Source: Gonatopus flavifemur (taxonomy: Eukaryota; Arthropoda; Insecta; Hymenoptera; Dryinidae). Taken from it: a DNA stretch of 64,000 nucleotides. Within the stretch, counting starts at the first letter, position 1. Every line of letters begins with the position of its first letter. Below, piece by piece: positions 34,987-47,259 of the stretch. The notes beneath the pieces were generated by a model that saw only the letters and a list, made by a program, of their open reading frames with translations, did no database searches and was not told the DNA's origin. The translations under genes were made by a program, and so were the position numbers. The stretch covers positions 414,185 to 478,184 of the forward strand of contig JAFFJZ010000080.1 of assembly GCA_018340375.1 (NCBI GenBank), written 5' to 3'.

Positions 34987-36042
34987 CTGGAGAAGACAAA
35001 GAGGAAAAACTTCGTTTTATATCGTCAAAACACCTATATCGATGAGTAATCAAACTTATACGTTTCAAGTATTTCCTTAAGAAAATTTACCTCGTTTTGA
35101 CCAAACCGCCTCATGTTTGCTCCAATCTTTTGGAGAAAGTTTTGAGGAAATTTCCCTAAAGGTTCATTTTATTTAGAAAAATGTATTTGGATTAGTGCAC
35201 TTTTCACGTTACAGTTACACAGGACAATAGATAATACTGATGGACCCCTTCGTTTTTTCAAATATTCAAAACGTGCGATTTTGAATTTCACGGAGAGAAC
35301 CACACTCACAAACAAACATGCAGAGATGTTTTTTGTGAATACTGTGATTTGATCTATCGCATCCGTTTGAAAGTTGAGCTTGGAACAGAAAAATCGAATT
35401 TTCAATAACTGAAATGATTCATACATATAATTTCAGTGCTTGACCTTTAGGCGGTTATCAATCGAATATAAATATCACTTATAGGACAGATAAGTATTAT
35501 AAAAGGAAATGTCCAATAACCATCAAGAGCCCGATATCACTTGAAAGCACTTCAACATGTATAACTTTTATATCAAATTCCTATATTCCTGCGGCACCTA
35601 CAATTTATGTTCCTCCGTAGATATATATACCTATTGATTGTGAAAAAGAAAGGTCACTTCAATTTGTATACTCGTATTATTAAACTATTTTCTATTCTAT
35701 ATAACATTTTGAAAAATAACCCATGTTCAAGTTAGAGCTCAACGGTGTACTTTTCGATCGTTACATGTTACTCATTCCATTGTGGAAGGTAAATCATCTG
35801 ACATTTATGAAATATAAAATACCTCCTATCCCAAGTAGTGAGGAAAAAGCTTCTTCAACTTGAAACCATTTGTCATTGATTTTCCGAAGGGTATCAAAAT
35901 AGAAGCTATTGAAAAAGCATATCAAGAGAGATTTTAAATAGATCCCGGTTGTTATATTATTCCTGGTCAATTGAATAAACTTTATTTTTCCTTCCTTTAA
36001 TACACATTTGCATTCTGAACAATCCTCTTCTCGTCAAAGATA
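34987..36042. other. Stretch without recognised gene
   Basis: A CACGGAGAGAACCACACTC terminus-like sequence occurs at 35289 without an obvious partner. I see no coding signal. Confidence 0.45.
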
Positions 36043-39000
36043 CACTGAGAAAAATTTGCATTACTTGAAAGCACAAAATTAAGACAACTATATCGTCTTC
36101 GTTGGAATAACCGAAAAATTAGTTATTGCAATTGGAAAAAATGGTTGAATCAACTATAAAAAGTGGTTGTCGTGTTTTTCAATCCACCTGATAAGTTGAA
36201 ATGACTGAAAATGTTTCCGAGTGTACAAATAGAAGCTAAGACGAACTGATCTACGCCGATTTCTCAATATAGTGAGCAGGATTCAAGAACGATCAGTACA
36301 GGACAGCCCGTTATCAAGCAAGTAAGTCTGTAATGTCCGAGATGAATCGTTGGTTTCAAGACCGGTGCAAATGCGTGGGATGGCGTCACCTTCCGCCTGT
36401 CGGCATTCTTTTGAGATTATCGATAACTCATCGACAATAAGCCGTAATTCCCTGTCATAGATGAGCGTTATCTATTGAGCATCAATTTCTCTTCCTCCTC
36501 TTTTTTCGTCCTCTTTCGTTCTAGCATTACAGAACTCATTCGCAACTTTCTGCTCTTTTTCTCAACTGAATGTATATAATTCACTTTGAATCATTTTCCA
36601 TGAAAACATCTCATTTTATCCTAAGGTCATAGAATTTAATCCTGTTCTCATTTCTCTTCCGATTTCTTTCCCATCATTTCACAATGTTTTTTATCGTTTG
36701 AATTTCAATCCTGAAAAATTGTGCAATAAAGACCATCGTCACAGGGAAGCTCATCAATATTTGAGGCCCAAATTTTATTGAAACAATTTATATAATTCTG
36801 GAAATAAACATTTTCAAATCAATGAGAAGTCATACGCTCATCGTATCATTATATCTCAAGCACAATATTTGACAATGTCAAACATTTGTTTAAATTCGGT
36901 TTTTAATTCAACCGACCGCCGACATTTCATACTGTCCGTCGTATGAGCATATGATGTCGCCGTGTTTTCTTCCCTAATCCTGTTTTTTCTCGATTCTCCC
37001 CTTTTTTTCTGCTGTTTCTCCCTTCCCTGATACCCTCTTACTTTTTTTTGTCTCCCTCTTTCCCTCACCTCCTCGTGACCGAAGATTCCTCGATCCCTTC
37101 ATAGGAGGATAAGGATCCTCCCACAGTTCTACGAAGTACGTACCCCTTCAAGATCGAATTGCCAGCGGTCGAATGTTTCGCAAAATGGTGCATCACCAAA
37201 AATCGATCCTTTATGCAGCATTCTGGAGTTCGAGAGAAGAACAAAATGTACAATTCAATACGAATAAAAATTCGATGTCTAATTGGTTCAATTTTCTTTT
37301 AAGAAATTCGTTTTCAACAGTAGTAATATTTATATTCACATCAATTCCGTGATTAATGGAATTAGTGTGAGAAATTGATTTTGACAAAAGTTTATTTCGT
37401 TATTGATAATTCCTATGTACACACGTTTTTTTGTTTGTCATTGTGTTCTTATGGACATAAGAGATCACAAGAGATTTCTCAAAAACGTTGATATGTTTAC
37501 ATCTGCACTTACTCTACAGCGGATTTTTCTATATATTGAATGAAAAATAGCTCAACTACTCGATGGGTATTCGGTTGTGTGAAATGAACTCCTATTACAT
37601 TTTATACAGGGATTTATGTTTCACTGAATAGAACTTCAGGAACGAATTTCAATACAATACAGTTTGAATAAGAGCACCCCGAACCGCCTGTGCGCCTACA
37701 TCAAATAACGTGTACTTGAGAGTTATATAAACAGGCATCATTGAAATTTCCACCGATGAGAGCTAACTCGTTTTTTTGGCAAACACCTTACGACAAATAT
37801 CCGACGGCTCCATCTCAGGATATACAAAGTCAAGTGTTCTGGCCCAAATAAATTTCTATACCACATTCAACAGATTTCAATCATATATTGTTTTATTATT
37901 GTGGAATAATATTTTTTTCAACAGTTCGTTTTTGCACAAAATCGATTCATTCTCTGTTTTTATTTTTCGTATTTAATTAAATTACATTCTTCTATCAACC
38001 AAAAAAGCAACTTTAAACACAACCACAAGAACAAAAAACAACAATTTAGTTACGATGTTATCAAACTCGATATATTCATTCGAGAGCATACTTGGTACAC
38101 CCTGCATATGCGAAAGGCTGTCATTAACGTTCTGAATTCTTCGAACGTGAACCAGAATGGGATGAAGATCGTTCAGGCTTTCTGAAGAGGAGCAAGCAAG
38201 TACCTTGGAGAAAATGTGCCGCGTAATGCTCCGATGGACCAAAATAAGGATGACCAGAACGAAGAAAAAAAGAAAGGCGATTTCATGGAGTGGGAAACAA
38301 GGTAGAAGAGAGGCAGATGCAGGGAATTCTGGGTTTAAAAAAAAAGATCCAGCTGCGCTCCATCGAACCCATAGTGGAAGCTTTGTTTTGATGCTTTATA
38401 GATCAGAACTACTCGTATTCATGGACAAAAAACCACAGTGATTATAAAGTTGAACAAACTGAATGGAAAGTTACGGTGAAATATTTTAATAATTTTGTAG
38501 GAAAATTCAGCCTACAAGACTGTCTCTCATATTCTTTCCAGATAAAAAGGATTTCTTAAAACGTAAGAAAATTTTCAATGTTCCATGGTTATACATATAT
38601 ACAGAACTACATATTCTGCTGCAATATAGATCGAGAGTCGAATCAAATTCAAGGTGTTCATGTCAAATCAAATTTCTTAATCATTAACAAATCTGTGTTT
38701 AAGAGGAAAGAATCGTATACACATTGGGAAACTGAATTATTGTGTTGAAATTTAATTTGAAATTTGAGTCAATCAACCATTCTTTTCTTCATATTCTTAG
38801 TTTACTAGTATTTATCTAATGAAAATCTTGTACTTATCAAACCGTCTATTTGTGAATTAGGAATCGTTTATTACTTGAGGGAAAAATAAAATCATTCACA
38901 TGAAATAAATGGACTAAATGAACGATTTGTTTGTTCTGAATGTATGTATGCCAACTATGATATTTATTGACAATTACTATATTTATTCATAATTAATGAA

Positions 39001-39062
39001 TATTTTTGAACAGACGCCAAATAAATATATTCATTTAATATAAGTAAACTTTTCTCTCAGTG
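36043..39062. mobile_element. 3.0-kb element with CACTGAGARAAA ends, TA duplication
   Basis: The left end CACTGAGAAAAATTTGC and the right end in reverse complement, CACTGAGAGAAAAGTTTAC, agree imperfectly. TA flanks both sides (36041-36042 and 39063-39064). The interior has a purine-rich minus-strand tract at 36960-37075 that yields a Lys/Arg/Glu-rich frame of low complexity. I recognise no gene in the 3 kb, so if this is one element it is non-autonomous. The pairing could be coincidental because the shared ends are short. Confidence 0.5.
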
Positions 39063-39256
39063 TATGTGAAGAAAAAACGTCAACGACTACATTCTTTGTT
39101 CGTCAAATTTTTTTCATATTGCATGTATATCGATTCTTAGTACTTATCCTCCAAAGATTCATTCATATAATTGATTTTCAGTTCTAAAATTGTTTTACAT
39201 GATGGTATTTGTGGATTCAATTGGATATGCATTAATATCTCACACCTCGTGATATT

Positions 39257-39374
39257 CCCTAGTAGAAATCACTCTAGTCGTTCTCTAGGCCTCGCAAGGC
39301 CTCGCAAGTAACTTGCAAGGACTTGTAAGGCCTCGTAATTACCTAGAGAAATACTAGAGTGATTTCTGCTAGGG
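39257..39374. mobile_element. 118-bp palindromic MITE with CCCTAG ends
   Basis: CCCTAGTAGAAATCACTCTA pairs with TAGAGTGATTTCTGCTAGGG. The interior contains repeated CCTCGCAAG words that also pair with CTTGCAAGG. The flanks do not show a clear duplication. Confidence 0.8.
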
Positions 39375-39911
39375 TTATAAGGAGAAATGAATGGTAAAAC
39401 TTGTAAAGGTAAACCTAGATTAAGTTATTTGAAACAAATTATACAAGACAAGGGGTGTCGTAGATATGTAGAAATTAAGCGTTCGGCGGATAATAGACAG
39501 TGTTGAAGGATTTTATCAAACCAGTCATAGGACTAATTACTTCATGATGATAATGGCACCGTAAAATACTTACTTTTCAGGCACTCAGCGGTATACGTAG
39601 TATAACCAGCACCAGTGTCGCCAGGTTTAAAAATGAAATTATACTACCGGGTAGAACAAAAAAATACTACCTAATACTATCTTCTGTTGAGAAAAATACC
39701 ACAAAAACACTACACCAGAAAATTTCTAAGAACTTACTAGAAGTTAACAAATCAGCGAATTTCGAGCTATTGAACTTCCGGAACATTTTTGTTCCAGGAC
39801 ATCCTTGTTTGGGGATATTTCACTGTTAAGGACTAAACACACTAATGAATATGCGTTGATATAAACACAAACGGAATGCGCAGAACCTCAAGAATAGGCT
39901 CTGCGCATCCT
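39375..39911. other. Stretch without recognised gene
   Basis: No coding or RNA signal that I can support. Confidence 0.45.
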
Positions 39912-40144
39912 CCCAACTAACATTTCAGGTCTTGAAAATACCTAAAAGAATACTCAATTGAGAGATCTTTAAGAATGTTCTTGAAGAGTTCTTAGAGATA
40001 TCTTTCAGGAGTGTTCGAAAGACATCTAGATAAAGAGTTGTAACAGAATACTTAATTCAGAGATCTTCAAGAACGTTATTGAAGAGCTCTTGAAGATATC
40101 TTTTAGAAGTCTTGGAAAGATTTCTTGATTAAGATACGTTTGAA

Positions 40145-40265
40145 GGTACCATTTCATGGGAGCTTCTGCATCAAGCGTCAACATTGGAAGACACGAGAGG
40201 TCCGGCAGATTGTCTCTTTCCTCCTGATTTTGACGCTTGATGCTGAAGCTCCCATGAAATGGTAG
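40145..40265. repeat. Near-perfect palindrome with 37-bp arms
   Basis: The left arm GGTACCATTTCATGGGAGCT continues through CTGCATCAAGCGTCAA. The right arm mirrors it (TTGACGCTTGATGC then GAAGCTCCCATGAAATGG). The spacer is about 47 bp. The arms are better conserved than the element around them, so this is likely a separate younger insertion. Confidence 0.82.
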
Positions 40266-40764
40266 CTTAAGGAGTTACATTTTTTAGCAGATTTGAGATT
40301 ATATGAGCACATGGTCATGAATAATACAGAATAAAACTTTGATTGTACCTGTTATTACAATAGGATTGCCAATAAGGCAAATTCATCCATGAATTGCATG
40401 CTTGAATCAACCATAGAGATACCACGAAAATTTGGAAGTTTGTAAAAAGTACGATTTTGTCGCCTCATGATGTGCACATTAAAATGACCGAATATCTACT
40501 TCACAATAATTTTTCAGAAATACTTTGGAAAGAATCTGTGGTATTCACGAAATATCAACGACCACTAGAACACAGAATTCATTTCTAAATATGTTTCACT
40601 AAATTTATTCATTCTTCCTATTTGTAAGTACATTCAACTCTTTCGATATTTATTCATACAATAACAGTTTGTTCAAAGGATCATTTTCACTTTGAAATTA
40701 TACACCGCTGACATATTTCATTATGTCATATTGACAATTATGGGCGTCTCTACCATATTGTACG

Positions 40765-40825
40765 AATAGCTCAGGTGACTGAGGCGTTAATACGTCGTAG
40801 AATGAACGAGTTCGATTCCCGTAAT
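40765..40825 (+). tRNA. tRNA-like sequence inside a TIR element
   Basis: TAGCTCAGGTGACTGAG at 40767-40783 is a good A box, and AGTTCGATTCCC at 40809-40820 is a good B box. Between them GGCG and CGTC could form a short anticodon-type stem. No convincing seven-pair acceptor stem is visible. This is the cleanest of the four tRNA-like sequences in the window. Confidence 0.55.
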
Positions 40826-41418
40826 AACAAGGGTCGAACTCAGGTAAACTTCATGAGAGCGCGAGAGCAGTTACAGAAACAGGGGGAGAAGGAAGAAGAA
40901 AAGGTTAAGAATTTTTTTTGTGAATAAATTCAAGCGTCTTCCAGAGACATTTTTATGAATTCTTCAAGCATCTTCAAGAAATCTTCATGACATCTTTAAG
41001 AACTCTTCAAGACATCTTTGAGAACTCTTCAAGAAATCTTTAAGAACTCTTCAAGATATTTTTTTGAATTCTATACATGTTTCATGATATATCTTTTAGA
41101 ATTCGTTTCGGTATCTTTCAAAGAGTTTTTTGAGACTTCTTAAAGATATCTTTAAGATATCTGAATGTTAATTGGGCTGTTATACTTATACTCATGTTAT
41201 TTTCCGTCTTAGTGCATTTTTGTGCTTACTCCTTTACCTTTCTAAAACGGCAGAATGGTTTGCGTCTTTTGGAATGTATGAGAAATAAGCGATACTATTG
41301 AATAAAAAAATCGCATCTCCGTGGAGGTGACGTGGATAAAAGGAAGACGTGAATACAAGGTGGAGGAACGGAGAAGCGACGTAGAATCGACGGAGAAATG
41401 TTCGGCGATCGGTGGTAG

Positions 41419-41671
41419 CCCAGACAAGCGAAAATTTGTCATTGTCTAAAAGATTTCCACTGAATATCTCAAAGATGTCTTATGCAACAGTTTTCCTTGT
41501 GTTTGAGATATCTTCAGTTAGTAATCCAAAAGATGTCCAAAAGAGATATGAAAACATCTTTCAGATTTCTTAACCGAAGATATCTTAAAGACAGTGAAAA
41601 TGGTTGCATAAGATATCTTGATGACATCCAGTGGAAATCTTTGAGACAATCAGAAATTTGTACTGTCTGGG
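41419..41671. mobile_element. 253-bp palindromic MITE, family G2
   Basis: It begins CCCAGACAAGCGAAAATTTG and ends GAAATTTGTACTGTCTGGG, with AG on both sides. The arms contain the pair TTATGCAACAGTTTTC and ACAGTGAAAATGGTTGCATA and many AGATATCTT words. Same family as 44235-44490. Confidence 0.82.
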
Positions 41672-41961
41672 AGTACTGTACAGGGTTGATCTAAATGGAA
41701 ACCTTATATCTATATATCTATACTATATAACCGGATCTAATTGTTTCCTGAGGATAGTACATGCACCAAAACGAACAAATTTAAATTCACCAATCATGTT
41801 CGACATGAAAATTCATGTTCGACAAAGAAAGAGATACTGTCTAAACAGCGTTCCTTTTCTAACAGGCCTGCGACAGCATATACTATAGGAAACTGAGGCA
41901 GTGCTCATTCTAGTATTCATATAGTTCAATGGAGCTCAAGGCCAGAGTACCCAAGCTACCA
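41672..41961. other. Short unassigned stretch
   Basis: The segment GGCCAGAGTACCCAAGCTA at 41939-41957 reappears inverted at about 43625-43650, just outside the 41964-43453 element. The target of that element may therefore have been an older palindrome. Confidence 0.4.
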
Positions 41962-41963
41962 TA

Positions 41964-43453
41964 CACGGAAAAAAATGTATGGTTATGCTACACTGGAATT
42001 TGGTTTCTGCAACCAAATACGTTGGGCTATATTTGGCTCAGCCAAATGCTTGGTTGTGAGAACCAAATAGAATAGTATAGGCTCACTTAGTTCAAGATAC
42101 AACTTTCGGTTGGTTGTGGAAACCAAACGCTTTTAGAAGCATTCATTCACCCTCGAGCATTTGGTTGTGGTGACTAAACGAGTGGTGATGAGATTTCGCA
42201 GCAAAACTTCAATGTTTCGCTTTTTTTCATATATAAATGTTGGTGAATAATGAATCAGAAAAAAAATAAAGTGAAAATATTTATTCACGTTGAAATAGAA
42301 AAAATTTTTCAACGTGATTTCGGCTGATTATAGAAACTTCACAGTGATCGAAGACACAATCGTGAAGTGTTAGTCAAATTGATCGTGTCGATACCGGGAT
42401 TCGAACCTGCCTACACCTACCTAATTCTACCTATCTAGAGCCTAACACCCTAACCACGCGCCTATACTACCGTATATGATTGCTGTGCATAATATAATAC
42501 ATATTGCGCAACAAAATCAGAATCTCAAGTGATGATTTCGTTTCATTGAATATTACATTTCGTAATGCATAGTTTCTGGTGAAAAATAATTCTTTAAACT
42601 CCAACATTGAGACTTGGATTGTTTTTGTATAATTATTACGTTCAACAAAATGTGTCAAGTGAAGTTTAAATTAGGTTGAAACCGAAACCACAAACGGCAC
42701 AAACAGTTGAGCCAATGAAACGTTTGTATCAAGGAATATTGCTTTGGAATAATCATGAACACGTTGATTTTCTATTTGCAATTACAAATCAAATTCATTC
42801 AGGTTCCTTAAAAGAACTCAGGGTATTAAAATACAAAGACAGGTTTTCTTTCACATTTTCCATAAATTATATTCATGAATACAAATTTTCAATTCACAAA
42901 GAAGTATATTCCAGCTTTACTTTTCTCATATGAGGTGATAATGTTGGTTTAGAAATATTCCAATGATTGCAATCAGAACTACACTATAATTTAATTAGGT
43001 ATGTAACTCACATACGAACTCAAGAAATACTCTCAGATCTTAACAAATATTCACAGATTTTAAGAAATACTCTCCAATTTTCTATTAAAGATTACTATAT
43101 TCCTGAACTGCAGTTTTCTCCATGTAGATTTTATCCCAGAAAAAGTCTAAGAACACGTCTAAGAAGTTTTTCCTACGGGATGTCTTCTTTATTTCTAATC
43201 AAATTTATAAAAACAGCTGAAAATCTCATAAATGAATCCACATTGAGATGGCGAAATTAATTTGGTTACTATAACCAACCATTTGGTTATCATAACCGAA
43301 CAAGTCTTACCATATTATATCAATACCATAACCAAATCTATCGAGGTTCAGTGACCATACAAAAGTTGTCTTGCCTAAACGAATAGTTCTCACAACCAAC
43401 CCGTCAATAGCCAATTGTTTTCAGTTATCCTAACTATATCATTTTTTTCCGTG
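41964..43453. mobile_element. 1.49-kb element with CACGGAAAAAAATG ends, TA duplication
   Basis: The ends CACGGAAAAAAATGTATGG and CATTTTTTTCCGTG are inverted and TA flanks both sides. Within about 200 bp of each end a TTGGTTGTGAGAACCAAAT unit and variants are repeated, in mirrored orientation. Subterminal repeats of this sort are typical transposase-binding arrays. The core carries a tRNA-like sequence (42396-42473) and no gene. Confidence 0.82.
42396..42473 (-). tRNA. tRNA-like sequence inside a TIR element
   Basis: On the minus strand GTGGTTAGGGTG resembles an A box, and a perfect GGTTCGAATCCC B box follows after a long variable region. The sequence around the B box resembles that at 23875-23952, so these two may share an ancestor. 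Acceptor pairing is weak. Confidence 0.5.
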
Positions 43454-43465
43454 TAGGAATGAAAA

Positions 43466-43611
43466 GTTTCATGTTCGATACCTGAGATTGTAGGAGGTGA
43501 TACTATAGCCACTGACACATGTCCCTTTTCACATTCATGTCCACACAAAAAGGGTTATTTGTTAGTGGCTATAGTATCGTCTCCTACAATCTCAGGTGTC
43601 GAACATGAAAC
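43466..43611. repeat. 146-bp palindrome with 52-bp arms
   Basis: GTTTCATGTTCGATACCTGA and its inverse TCAGGTGTCGAACATGAAAC form the outer part. The pairing continues through GGTGATACTATAGCCACTGA. The spacer is about 42 bp. It is highly conserved and non-coding. Confidence 0.83.
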
Positions 43612-43654
43612 TTTACTTCCCTATTGTAGCTTGGGTACCCTGCTCGTGGCCAGG

Positions 43655-43878
43655 CAGGGGGCATAAACCGAATCGAGAATTTCAGACTGATTTCAGCGCC
43701 GCTGTAAGAGCCGCTATTGAAACTCTGCTAGTAAGTCGTGCACTGACACAAGCACAAGACCAATGTAAAAATTTTGAAAACTAGTATTAGTGTATACGTG
43801 TGAATAGTTCAATTAGCGGCTCATACGGCGGCGCTGTTGATAGTTCTGAAAATTTTAGTTGGTAGTTTATGCCCCCTG
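43655..43878. mobile_element. 224-bp hAT-like MITE with CAGGGGGCATAAAC ends
   Basis: The ends CAGGGGGCATAAACCG and GTTTATGCCCCCTG are inverted. The flanks TGGCCAGG and AAGCCAGG share six of eight bases. The interior pairs AGCGCCGCTGTAAGAGCCGC with its inverse. This is consistent with hAT. Confidence 0.82.
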
Positions 43879-44234
43879 AAGCCAGGCTTCCATCTATAGT
43901 AAACATTACTTTTGTTCGTTCTAACGGGTTCCAAGTTGCCCCAACTTGCTCCAAATATTTTCAATTAACTCTTCTAGTTATAGAAATTGAGTGATTGGTT
44001 TGATGCAGGTTGGGGCAGCTTAGAACACATCAGAGCGAACACAGCTATTGAAGTGCTTTCTCATAGAATAGAACACAGAACCTTGTTCATCAATCCCCTC
44101 TCTCATTTCTTATTTTCTCAATTCATAATCGTGAAAAATCATACGCAAGATTGAAATTTCAATGTTTCCATTCAATCCGACCAATCAGGTCGAGTTCAAC
44201 TTTTTAGTTGGGTTCTCTTTCCATGGTGGCGCTA

Positions 44235-44490
44235 CCCATACAAGCAAAAATTTTGCTTTGTCTAAAAGATTTGTTTTAGATGTCTAAAAGATTTCTTATG
44301 CAACAGTTTTCACTGTCTTTAAGATGTCTTCGTTTAAGAAATCTAATAGATGTCTTTAGATCTCTTCTAGATGTCTTTTAGATTCCTTAAACTAAGACAT
44401 CTTAAAGACAGTGAAAACTGTTGCATAAGAAATCTTCTATAGATATTTAAAAGAAATCGTTTAGACGAAGCAAAATTTTCGCTGTATGGG
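44235..44490. mobile_element. 256-bp palindromic MITE, family G2, TA duplication
   Basis: It begins CCCATACAAGCAAAAATTTT and ends AAAATTTTCGCTGTATGGG, flanked by TA. Internal GTCTTTAAGATGTCTT words and the TTATGCAACAGTTTTCACTG arm match the 41419-41671 copy. Confidence 0.85.
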
Positions 44491-46546
44491 TAGTCCAAAA
44501 ACCGTACCACGTTTTGGGGCTCCGTTAGCAATCTCTCCCAACTCATCTTAGTCTATACATACTGGGATGAGTACTCCTCAGATATTCTATAGTTTAATCT
44601 ATTCAGCTACACACTGTATTACAATACTTGAGTACTTTTTCCTCTGTTCAACACAACTAAATTGATGTTTCTCTCTTTATTGGCTGAGGAACTCCATTTT
44701 TTTTCAACAAATAAGTCAATTCTCTCCCTCTAACCGCACTAATGTAGAGAGTACTCATTCCAGTATGAATAAAGTTCAATGTGCTAAACTGGAAACAAGT
44801 TCCCATTGTTGAATTCAACATTTTTCCTCCAACTACTGTTCCTGATTGCTTCCCCGAAAACAAACTAATCATTCAATGAATCAAAATATAAATTGGAGAA
44901 GAGATAACACTGTAACTGTGCAACGTGTTGTGAGTGCGTTAGTAATCCCTTCCATCTCTTTACTGATAATTTTGATTTTTTCTGAAAATAACATGTTTAC
45001 ACTACTTATTCTTGAAACCTACTACAAAGATACATTTCATGCAATGCTGACTGATAATCCGTGGGGTTGCCTGTGTGTCTGTATGTCTGTTCGTCTGTGT
45101 GCCTGTCTGTATTAAGGATATTTCGTGACCACACTGAGAAAAAAAATTGTTTTTTGTCAAGCGCGCCGGGAATTTGACAGGTATGCGGTTGAGTCGACAG
45201 AATAACGTTTGACATAAATTTCCCGTCATTTGGTACAAATATACAATTGTGGTTGAGTCAACCCCGCAGCGATATTTTAACTAAATAAGATGCGCATTCC
45301 AATCAATCGCTACGGCATTGATGAAAACACAACAAATTTTGAACGTACCATTCCCAGCAGTTGTTTCAATCACGTATTGAAGTAATCAAAATGCATGTAG
45401 GTGTAATTGGAAAGAATCAACGTTTGAGATAACATACTCATCCAATTGTTTCCAGTGAATTGGTTAATCCAACGAATATCCAATAAGTTTGACTGAAAAT
45501 TGGCGGACTTGAAACAACCTCATCAATGTGATCGCTGTTAATTAGGGTGGGCCGAAAAAACTCAACTTTTTCTTCTCGAGTCGCTATACCGCGGAAAAGT
45601 TGCGATTTGGAATGACAAAAAATATTTAAAAAAAATCAATAAAAAATATGGATGTCTTCCGGTCGCGCAAAGCTCCCAAAGTTCATAAAAATAGGTAAAA
45701 ATCCACCATTTCACGTGAATTTTCGAAATAAGTAGAGATATTATGATTCGAACGCTATAGCTGTAATTAATCAATGATGAAATCATCGTAAACAATTGTG
45801 GAAAATCACCGAAATCATTCAATGCATTCAGTTTACCCATTAGCATGAAATTCATGCGGAATATTGAGGCAGCAAGTGCGTGCGTGCACTGAAAAAAACA
45901 ATGTAGCTGAATTTGAGTCCAAGTCCATTCTGTAGTTACTGTAACTGTATTATGACCATAAAAACGTGCAATAGATATGACCGAACTCGTGTGTATCCCT
46001 CAGAGAGAGGAGAAAAATGGAATTAGTATTACTTTCTTCATTTAATACAATGTATAGAATAAAGAAACCTTTATTAGTCTGAGTGTTTTCTGTTGAAATA
46101 TTTTATCTCTTTCCTACATGACTCTTTTTATTTCTCTTATTCATTGCCTTTATTTACTCAATTCTAATTGATTGTCTCTGTTCTATGTCTTTATGATTAT
46201 GAATGTTGCACTTACTTCCACAGTAACCTCAATAAGAACATGACTTCCGCAACTACAAAACTCAAATTCGATTGCATTCTCTTCTCAATGTGTGATTGTC
46301 GTGTTTATTAATCTGAAAATTATAAGGAATTCCTGTTTTGTTACTACATAATATAAATATATTACTACGTGGAAAAATTGAGAATATTGACCCAGCTCAG
46401 GTTGAGGATGGTAAAATACGATTAAACCCTGGGCGCCAAAAATGTACAAACACCCTTGCTCCTGCCTTCTTTTGTTATCATTATGCCATTTTTGCTGAGG
46501 CTCTCATCATGCCTTCACATCTTCATGTTATTCCACGTTTAGTGTT
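44491..46546. other. 2-kb stretch without recognised gene
   Basis: CACTGAGAAAAAAAATTG at 45133 and CACTGAAAAAAACAATG at 45888 look like transposon termini, but I cannot pair them with confidence. A TGTCTGTATGTCTGTTCGTC repeat lies at 45073-45105. No gene is recognised. Confidence 0.4.
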
Positions 46547-46883
46547 GTGCAGTGTTGTGTTGTGGAGTTTTTGAGATACATAATGGCAGCCTCAAAGAAA
46601 ATGATCACAAGAAATGTCTTTGAGTGCCCTATATTTGGTAAACCCAGAGATTTTGTGCAAAATATACTTCCCACGCATGAAGACGTGATTCGGTGCTATT
46701 TCCAAGAACAGTATAATTCATCTGTAAAGGTTAATAACAAAAGTGTCAGTTTTTCAAACGTGGCTCATAAAGTAGCTGATGAAATAAAAAGTTTGTTCGA
46801 GAAAGCATCTATACTATACTATAGTAATACTATCTATACTAATACGGAGAATTCGAAAATTCCTGAAATAAGGGCCAGCCTGA
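46547..46883 (+). pseudogene. Truncated gene fragment, N-terminal part only
   Basis: The frame from the inner Met at 46583 reads MAASKKMITRNVFECPIFGK and then a helical block with LPTHEDVIRCYF and a region ending FEKASI. The LPT-x-EDV and KASI spacing is familiar from repeated arthropod proteins of unknown function. Coding similarity fades near 46800, and the TIR element at 46888 cuts the frame. No downstream part is found beyond that element. It is best read as a 5' remnant. Confidence 0.4.
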
Positions 46884-47259
46884 TATACAGAGTGGATCAT
46901 TTTGAGTGATATAGTCGAATATCTCCGAAGCTACAATAGTAGAGATGGAGAAAAATGTTATGGACGAAAAGTTTAGGGTTATAGGGGGGAAGTATGGTGC
47001 TGACCTTGGAAAATCCCTTAGAGGTCATTTCAGAGGTCATTCGGAGGTCAAGATGATTTTCTTGAACCAAGCCCCCATTTTTTCACCATGGCATTTGAAA
47101 GCTGGTTTCAAACCCTTTACGAAACACTGGTCATCAACCCCCTTCCGCTCATTGGGGTGCAAGTTATTTTCAGATTTTGATTCAGGTCCCTGGAGAATTC
47201 CTAGAACTCGTGTTACTTATAACAATATAATTTTGTTCAGTAGAGCCAGAATCACCATT

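Larger units (their letters stand above)
39912..41176. mobile_element. 1.27-kb GATATC-type element with tRNA-like core
   Basis: The ends CCCAACTAACATTTCAGG and CTGAATGTTAATTGGG are inverted. Adjacent to both ends are chains of GAAGAGTTCTTGAAGATATC-like words in opposite orientation. A small palindrome (40145-40265) and a tRNA-like sequence (40765-40825) lie between the chains. It has no gene. Confidence 0.75.

Noticed and set aside
36856..37068. Lys/Arg-rich 70-codon frame resembling a basic nuclear protein
   Set aside because: It derives from a low-complexity purine-rich tract.
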